NCBI GenBank assembly: GCA_963922205.1
Contig: CAWUHX010000022.1
Span: 496,001 to 560,000, forward strand
Direction: 5' to 3'
DNA from: Romanomermis culicivorax
Taxonomy: Eukaryota > Nematoda > Enoplea > Mermithida > Mermithidae
Length of the DNA: 64,000 nucleotides
The translations under genes were made by a program, and so were the position numbers. Positions 57,277 through 64,000 of the stretch are shown one piece after another (within the stretch, counting starts at the first letter, position 1; the number at the start of each line of letters is the position of its first letter). A model generated the notes under the pieces. The model saw nothing but the letters and a program-made list of their open reading frames with translations, did no database searches and was not told the DNA's origin.

Positions 57277-58020
57277 GATGGACGTGGTCACTTTACACGG
57301 AAAATGACTCTGGGTGTAAACAAGTGTATTTTCGTGATTTTTTAGTGGAAGGAGTTTTCGAATGCGGGGAATTCATTAGATGCGGTCACTTTACACAAAA
57401 AGATTATCCCGGTTGTAAACAAGCGTATTCCCGTAATTTTTGTGGAAGGGGTTTTCGACTGCGGGGAATTTGATGAATGTGATCACTTTACACAAAAAAT
57501 TATCCCGGGTGTAAACAAACGTATTTTCCTGATTTTTTGGTGGAAGGGGTTTTCGATCACGGGAATTAGATTAATGCGATTACTGTACACAAAAAATTAT
57601 CTCAGCTGTAAACATGTTTATTTTCGTAATTTTTGTGGGGATAGGTTTTTGAATACGAAGAATTTGATGAATGCGATCACTTTACACAAAAAATTATTCT
57701 GGGTGTAAACAGGCGTATTTTCGTGACTTTTTTGTGAAAGGTGTTTTCGACCACAGGGAATTTAATGAACTTCCACTTTACACACAGAATTATATTGAGT
57801 ATATTTCAAATGTATTTCTGCGATTTTTTTGGGGAGAGGTTTCTGACCATGCGGAATTCAATGGACACAATCCCTTCACACAAAAAAATTTCTGTGTGTA
57901 TTTAAAACAAAGGTATTTCACCGGTTTTTTTGTGCTGAGGGGTTCTTGTTTATGGGGAATTCAACGAAAATGGTCACTTTACACTCTGTTTACAACGTGT
58001 TTAAAGTTCTATGCGGTTTA
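57277..58020. repeat. 97-bp tandem array, first block
   Basis: About seven and a half units. The motif CACTTTACAC recurs at 57289, 57387, 57484, 57581 (as TACTGTACAC) and 57679, giving a period of 97-98 bp. Each unit contains TTTACAC and, about 16 bases on, GTGTAAA, an inverted pair able to form a stem of 7 bp. Units near the right end are more diverged. The period is not a multiple of three, and the peptide frames seen are artefacts of repetition. Confidence 0.9.
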
Positions 58021-58721
58021 AACATCTTTTTCTTTCACCGAAAGTGAGAATTCGTAGCTTTAAGATTTTTTATTGTTTCTTTGATGTGAAGATGACCAAA
58101 TTTAAAACTTCAATGCGCTTCTATGAAGGTTCTCAGGCATGGTAGAGGCCCACTAAAAAGAGGTGAACTAGTTTATTAGACAATGCACCGATAGGGCAGA
58201 AAAAAGAAGGATATACTTGCTTGGATAGTTGCCAAGCTAAAAAAGGATCGAACTAGATTTTTCAGGTTTTGGGTTGGAATTGGAAAAAATTCACTTTCCT
58301 TATAATGGATTTTCATTCTTTCTCAAAAAAAATTTTCCATGTCTGTGAAATAATGTATTCTGCAGCTGAGTGCACCAACACACTTTCCAACCCAGCATGT
58401 GGATCTCCGAAATTTTGAGGAGAGCACAGGGCTGGACCTTGGTTTTTGGAGTTTTTTGAGACAAAAAATTCAAAAAAAATTGACCAACTATTTTTTCTCG
58501 TAGCAAATTTTCCAGTTTCAAAACCTTTGGGGTAGTTTGTACCCCCATGTCTTCCCTCACTTATGTGTGCTTCTAACTGCGTTGAACTTTTTTGCTAAAT
58601 TTAGTGTCAATAAAACAGGAATCAACTGTGGGAAAATGGCACATAAAATTCCACTCAGCTTTTTTAGAAAAAGTCTTCTTAGAACTGAATCGATTGTGCA
58701 AGATCAAATATACCTGTAGCC
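58021..58721. repeat. Non-tandem tail segment, copy 1
   Basis: About 700 bp following the first array, repeated at 60061-60790. Shared strings include GATGACCAAATTTAAAACTT, GAGGCCCACTAAAAAGAGGT and TGTATTCTGCAGCTGAGTGC. It has no recognisable coding content. Array plus tail forms a higher-order unit of about 2 kb. Confidence 0.85.
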
Positions 58722-60060
58722 TTATTGGGATTTTTGGGCTGTAAGGGTTTTCGACTATTGGGAATTTGATGGACACGGTCACTTTACACGAAAAATTATC
58801 CCGGGTGTAAACAAGCGTATTTCCGTGATTTTTCAGTGGAGGGAGTTTTCGACCGCGGGGAATTCAATAGACGTCCTCACTTTACACAAAAAAATTATCC
58901 ACAGTGTAAACAAGTGTACTGCCGTAATTTTTTTGTGGAGGGGATTTTCGACCACGAGGAATTCAATGAATGTGATCACTTTACACCAAAAATTATCCCG
59001 TGTGTAAACAAACGTATTTTCGTGATTTTTTGCTGGAAGGGGTTTTCGACTACGGGGAATTTGATGAATGCGATCACTTTACACAAAAACTTATCATGGT
59101 TGTAAACAAACGTATTTTTGTGATTTTCTATGGAAGGGGTTTTCGACTGCGGGGAATTCAATGGATGCTTCACTTTAAACAAAAAAGTTATCTAGGGTGT
59201 AAACAGGCGTATTGCCGTAATTTTCTTGTGGAGGGGATTTCCGACCACAATGAATTCCATGAATGTGATCACTTTACACAAAAAAATTATCCCGTGAGTA
59301 AACAAGCGTATTTTCGAGATTTTTCAGTGGAAGGGGTTTTCGACTGCGGAAAATTCAATGGATACGTCTTTTTACACAAAAATCTATATGGGGTGTAAAC
59401 AAGCATATTTTTGTGATTTTCTATGGAAGGGGTTTTCGACTGCGGGGAATTCAATGGATGCGTCACTTTACACAAAAAAATTATTCTGAATTTAACCAAA
59501 CCTATTTTTGTAATTTTTTGTGGAAGGGGTTTTCGACCATTGGTAATTTAATGAATGCGATCACTTTACGCAAAAAAATTTTCTTAGGGCGGGGTTTTCG
59601 ATCACAGAGAATTTGATGAATGCGATCATCTTACAAAAAAACTATCGTGGGTGTAAACAATCGTATCTTCGTGATTTTTATGGAAAAGGTTTTCGACTGC
59701 GGGGAATTCAATTCAACGAATTCAATGCATGTGTCACTTTACACAAAAAAATTATTCCGGATTTAACCAAGAATGTTTTCGTGAGTTTTTTGAGGGAGGG
59801 GTTTTCGACCACTGGGAATTTAATGAAAGTGATCACTTTACACACTAATTCATATTGAGTGTAAACAAATGTATTTCTGCGATTTTTGAGGGAAGATGTT
59901 TCTGACCAGGGGAAATTCAATGAACGGAGTCAGTTTACACGAAAAAAGTCATTTGTGTAAACAAAGGTATTTCTGCGATTTTTTGGGTTGAAGGATTCTA
60001 AACTATGAGGAATTCAATAGATATGGTCACCTTTCAGTATCTTTACAACGTTTTTTGAGT
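58722..60060. repeat. 97-bp tandem array, second block
   Basis: It opens with the leader AGCCTTATTGGGATTTTTGG and contains about 13-14 units of the 97-bp repeat, including some deleted units (for example near 59580). The first unit gives the uninterrupted version of the retrotransposon target. Confidence 0.9.
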
Positions 60061-60790
60061 ACTATGCGGTTTACACGTCCTTTACCTTTGCCGGAGGTGA
60101 GAATTCGTTGCTTGAAGTTTTTTTTATTGTTTTTTTGAAGTGCAGATGACCAAATTTAAAACTTCAATGTGCTTCTATGATAGTTCTCGTGCATGGTTGA
60201 GGCCCACTAAAAAGAGGTGAACTAGTTTATTAGAAAATGCCCCGATGGGGCAGAAAAAAAGGAGAATATACTTGCTTCGACAGTTGTCATGGTAGAAAAA
60301 GAAGTGGACTAGATTTTTGAGAACTTGGGTCAAAATTGGAAAAAATTCACTTCCTCTATATTGGATTTTCATTCTTTGTCAAAAAAAAATGTCTATGTCT
60401 GTGAGAAAGTATATTCTGCAGCTGAGTGCATCAACACACTTTCCAACCAATGTGCATCTCTGAAATTTTCAGGTGGGTACAGGCGTGGATGTTGGTGTTT
60501 TAGCATTTTGTGGGACAAAAAATTCAAAAAAAGTTGACCAAAAAATTTTTTGCGTAACAAATTTTCCAGTTTCAAAACCCTTGTGGAAGTTTATACCCTC
60601 ATGTCACCTCTCACACATGTTTGCTTCCAACTGTGTTAAACATTTTTACTGAATTTGGTGTCAACAAAAGGAATCATGTGGGAAAGTGGCACATAAAATC
60701 CCATTCAGCTTTTTCAGAAAAAGAGCTACAGCACAAAGTCTTCTCAAAACTAAATCGATTGAGCAAGATATGTTTGATTCATTCATCTTA
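60061..60790. repeat. Non-tandem tail segment, copy 2
   Basis: Direct repeat of 58021-58721 with scattered differences (for example GATGACCAAATTTAAAACTT and GAGGCCCACTAAAAAGAGGT are identical in both). Confidence 0.85.
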
Positions 60791-61741
60791 TATAACATAT
60801 CACACAGAATTCACTCTGTAAGTTCTACTGATTACAAGCTATAAACAAATTTATTCTCTTCTATTTAACTATTCAACAAAATAGCATCATTCACAGTTTT
60901 TGGATTTAAACTGAAATCAGCAGAAAGAGCGCTTTTTGTGGGATTGCAGACGGGAAGCAATTTCACCTATCTCTGTCACTCTGGTCCTGCTTTCAAGAAA
61001 GTCGTACTGTTGCAGTGGGACTGCGAGTAGAGTCAGGGAGAACCGGGTACGGGATTTGGGGCACACCCCTAATATAGGCATGGCTGAATCAGGAGCATTT
61101 TTGTATGCTTTACCCTGTTTTCCCATTTGCAGATCGGTGCCTAATGACTGTAACCATGGCCAAGTTGCCCCAAAGGGGTCTAAACTCGAGCCCAAGATAA
61201 TCCCGAACAAAAAGACAACTCGGTTTGATCTCAAGTTCGATATAATTTGAATGTCATCAGGATCATTACGAGCTCAATGTCGAGATTATCCCCAACTCGA
61301 GCAGTCAGATGGCACTAACATTTTCGCATAATTTTCTTATCCCTAAAGCAAATAAATACAAAAATTTGTGCAATTCCCAAACTCGAACTTAAACCTCAGT
61401 ATTAGTTAATCCTAAAGTGAGTATTGTTGGTGCACTGGAAGAGGATAATTTTGACAGTACGATTAGCACAAACTCAGGATCAACAATTTAATTCCAATAT
61501 TGAGATTATCTTCATGTTGGGTTAGAGTCAACCAACCTCATATTTCTTTATAGTTCTGAAAATGACTATAATATGCCTGCCTTACTATTATTCAGCTAGT
61601 GCAAGAGCCAGGAGTTTTGAATCGGTCGGGAGTTAGAAAGCTATTGGTTTACCATTTCTTTACATTTGAAATCATGTGCATATAATTTTCATATAGAAAA
61701 ATTTTGCTGTAGTTAATGCCAGGGGAAGGACAAAATGCACG
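60791..61741. other. Stretch between direct and inverted tail copies, no gene recognised
   Basis: Part of it (60936-61250) is more GC-rich and open in both orientations, but no protein family is recognisable. Nothing else is supported. Confidence 0.35.
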
Positions 61742-61960
61742 ATGCTGCAGAATATAGTTTTTCACAGACATGGAAAATCTTTTTTGAGAAAGAATGAAAA
61801 TTCAATATAACGAGAGTGAATTTTTTCCAACTCCAACCCAAGTTCGCAAAAATCTAGTTCAAATCCTTTTTTTATCTTGGCAACTATCCTAGCAAGTATA
61901 TTCTTCTTTTTTCTGCCCTATCGGGGCATTTTCAAATAAACTATTACACTATATTTCGGG
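61742..61960 (-). repeat. Inverted partial copy of the tail segment
   Basis: Read in reverse it matches about 58190-58380: GGCAGAAAAAAGAAG, TATACTTGCT, GGATAGTTGCCAAG, and TTTTCATTCTTTCTCAAAAA. The inverted placement gives the whole satellite-bearing unit foldback-like ends on the right side. Confidence 0.8.
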
Positions 61961-62363
61961 TTCTTTTTTTCCATCCAAGATTTCAAAAATCGTAACCTTG
62001 TGTCAAGAATTTTGATTCCGCTTTTCATTCTCAGCACATTTTTGTCCTTCTGATTCCCTATGATGCGCTATTAGCAGAAGTGTCAAAAATAACACCCTGA
62101 AATTCGCATACTATACGTCTTTTCGAAGTTTTTTTACTGGAATAATCAACGTGGTTTCATGACGGGCAGTGTGATTGTGGAACACACCCTGATATTGTAT
62201 GTGAGTAGAAATCATTGTACAATTGACGCACCTTGAAGTTTTTTGCGGTTTCTCCATGTCCATAATATTATTCTGAAATTGGAGACTTCGATAAATTTTT
62301 TATACGAGACCGACAGGAGGGAAAAAATACGCATCTACAATAGCCTTTAGTAATCAATCATAC

Positions 62364-62453
62364 CGTTTCCTCTCCACTTCTTCGTTGATTGCAGGCTATC
62401 AAGTTCGACATTTCTTTGTAATATTCAGATTCAACGTATTTCCCGCAAATGTT
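62364..62453 (-). CDS. ABCG transporter exon: linker after the nucleotide-binding domain
   Basis: The 90-nt exon encodes NICGKYVESEYYKEMSNLIA followed by CNQRRSGEET, like the ICDxF/Y...S linker that follows the ABCG nucleotide-binding domain. The acceptor is TTGTGCAG and the donor GTATGA. It is phase 0 on both sides and joins the 62526-62700 exon in frame. Its phase does not fit the 42.7-kb exon directly. Confidence 0.75.
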
Positions 62454-62525
62454 CTGCACAAGAAGCAAAAATTCGAAAAATGCAGTATATCACAATGTAC
62501 ACGTTTAAATTTGTAACTCCCATAC

Positions 62526-62700
62526 GTTCAATCTTTCACGACATTCTTCCTCTTTGCCCGGTTGAATAGCTAGCATGTGAACGAAAAAATCCGCAGGATT
62601 GAAATCCGTAGGGCACGGATAACCCAGAGATGCAAAGAAAGTCAATGCGTCCTTGTTGGATCCGAAATATGCTAACCGACCTTCCGCCATGAATAAAATT
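62526..62700 (-). CDS. ABCG transporter exon: end of the nucleotide-binding domain
   Basis: The 175-nt exon encodes ILFMAEGRLAYFGSNKDALT followed by FFASLGYPCPTDFNPADFFV and HMLAIQPGKEEECRERLN. The AEGRxAYxG...FFxSLGxPCPxxxNPADFFVxxLA string is characteristic of the white branch of ABCG half-transporters, which act as dimers moving lipophilic substrates or pigment precursors across membranes. The acceptor is TTTCACCGCAG and the donor GTATGG. Upstream exons with Walker A and signature motifs must lie beyond 64 kb. Confidence 0.9.
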
Positions 62701-63474
62701 CTGCGGTGAAATAATTTGGTTGAACTTTTTTTTAATAATCTAATGCTGACGCTAATAAGCAACTTCGTAAAAACACTTCCTTTTGTTTACTGCTGAATTT
62801 GATTTATTTCTTTCTGACGTCAAGTCTAACCAGCTCTATTCTCAATCAAAGATATCGACTAGGGAAAGCTCGCAAGATAATTGTAAATTTTTGGAAATCT
62901 GGAATCGGAACTGATAGCGGCATTACAAGATCTGTATGGAACATGAGAAAGAAGGAAATTAAGAAAGAAATATGAAAACATAAGAAATATTAAAATATGA
63001 GAAATATGAGCATGTGAAAAAATATTCGGAAAAAGTGGGGTTGTTTTTAGGATAGCAAACTTTGTTTCAGAATTGAATTTCAAAATACATGATCAAGTTT
63101 ATTACAAAACTATGAAAATCAGGATGGAACGATTCTGTTTTAGCAGAGTAGGCAGTTTTGGTTGCCGAATTCAAGCGCATATTTGTCAGCAAAAGCTCAA
63201 GTTTTCACAACGTTTGCATAGTATGAAAAGAAAACATTGATCCAGGGAGACTCTGTATTCTATTCATTTTCAAGTGAAACTCGAAACTCAAAAAAGTTCA
63301 AAGAAATCTTGAGCAAGTGATCACCATGCATCGCAAGTCAACAATGTCAAATTTTTCAAGTTGTAATCCTGATCGCCTAGTGTCAAAAGACGGCCGCTGA
63401 GGCAAATTGTTTATTAAGTTGTTGTTTTTATAATTTTTAGAAGTCGGTAGTTTCCTTGCCTATTCTTCCAACAT
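62701..63474. other. Probable intron of the ABCG gene, no other feature
   Basis: AT-rich, with no further ABCG exon recognised and no other gene. Confidence 0.4.
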
Positions 63475-63686
63475 TATTCTGTTTTGTATAAAATATTGTA
63501 CACAGAAAAATGAAGACCACAATCGAAATTTTATATACAATGCTTTTACTGCAAAAAAATTGTGAGGGCTAGTTGAGCAAATTTTCAGTCCGATGTGACC
63601 TATGGCCTAGCAGAAAATGGCAAAAATATGAAATAATTCTTGCTTTCTACGCTTAAATTTACAGACATTTCAAAAATAGACTATTC
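63475..63686. mobile_element. MITE, CTATAGTCTG family, copy near the right edge
   Basis: The left part reads TTCTGTTTTGTATAAAATAT and the right end ACAGACATTTCAAAAATAGAC TATTC. The interior block TTTTCAGTCCGATGTGACCT matches other copies. Confidence 0.6.
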
Positions 63687-64000
63687 GTTGACCCTGAATT
63701 GACCCTGGTAGGGGCAAACTAGTTTGAATATACAACTGGATGATGATCTTTTCATTTTTTTGAATTTTCGACAACTGGAAAAAAATTTGTGAAAAGTGTG
63801 GTTGTTGATTTTTCAGCATTAAGTCTTGAAGTTTTTTAAAGCGTTCAATCGAAGAATTGATGTACGTATTCAGGGTGGCCCAACACAGGAATTAAATGGC
63901 ATCACTGTTGTATATCCCCTCAACGGAGCATATTTTCTATGTCCACATATTTTTTATTCGTTATCTAATTTTTGGTTTTTACAATGTATATGGCACACAA
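63687..64000. other. Right-edge stretch, no feature recognised
   Basis: AT-rich sequence with no exon, repeat or RNA gene that I can support. Confidence 0.4.

Noticed and set aside
57427..59858. Many short frames with repeated peptides ([17 protein letters not shown] type)
   Set aside because: They arise from the 97-bp array and change frame every unit; the period is not a multiple of three.

Overview
This is an AT-rich metazoan (invertebrate, most likely arthropod-type) nuclear window. It has multi-exon coding sequence with short GT-AG introns, a white-like ABCG transporter, RTE-type and L1/Tx1-type LINE relics, a Ty3/Gypsy element and a dense layer of terminal-inverted-repeat (TIR) elements. 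There is no bacterial gene organisation, and I saw no tRNA or rRNA gene and no CRISPR array. The species cannot be fixed from the sequence alone.

Layout. From 1 to 5.5 kb: an edge coding relic, a small coding-like patch and a heavily decayed RTE-like LINE on the + strand. From 5.5 to 25 kb there is no recognisable host gene. The stretch is built from a roughly 240-bp MITE family (termini CTATAGTCTG), a nested 239-bp MITE, a 305-bp palindromic MITE, a 16-bp minisatellite beside an inverted repeat, and a family of TIR elements whose ends carry tandem repeat words; two of these have 8-9 bp target-site duplications. From 24.9 to 31.2 kb: a GC-rich TIR element abutting a hAT-like element (8-bp duplication TTAGTGTA), then a second hAT-like element. 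From 28.2 to 39.4 kb: a diverged inverted duplication whose interior holds a broken L1/Tx1-like LINE on the - strand, flanked by elements rich in CGCG words.

From 39.6 to 42.7 kb and from 62.4 to 62.7 kb, nine - strand exons of ABCG transporter type can be spliced by eye. They are separated by about 20 kb filled with repeats.

The centrepiece is a 13.45-kb Ty3/Gypsy LTR retrotransposon (43,825-57,276; LTRs of 794 and 793 bp, 4-bp target duplication GATG) inserted into a 97-bp satellite array. Besides a fused gag-pol it carries, in the position where errantiviruses have env, a third ORF of about 1,156-1,184 codons. Its N-terminal domain is an RNase D/WRN-like DEDDy 3'-5' exonuclease with all catalytic residues present. 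The same frame continues after a single UGA into a proline-rich extension. The integrase of this copy has lost catalytic residues, so the copy is unlikely to be autonomous. I know of no described Ty3/Gypsy element with an RNase D-type exonuclease ORF; this is the main candidate for something new here.
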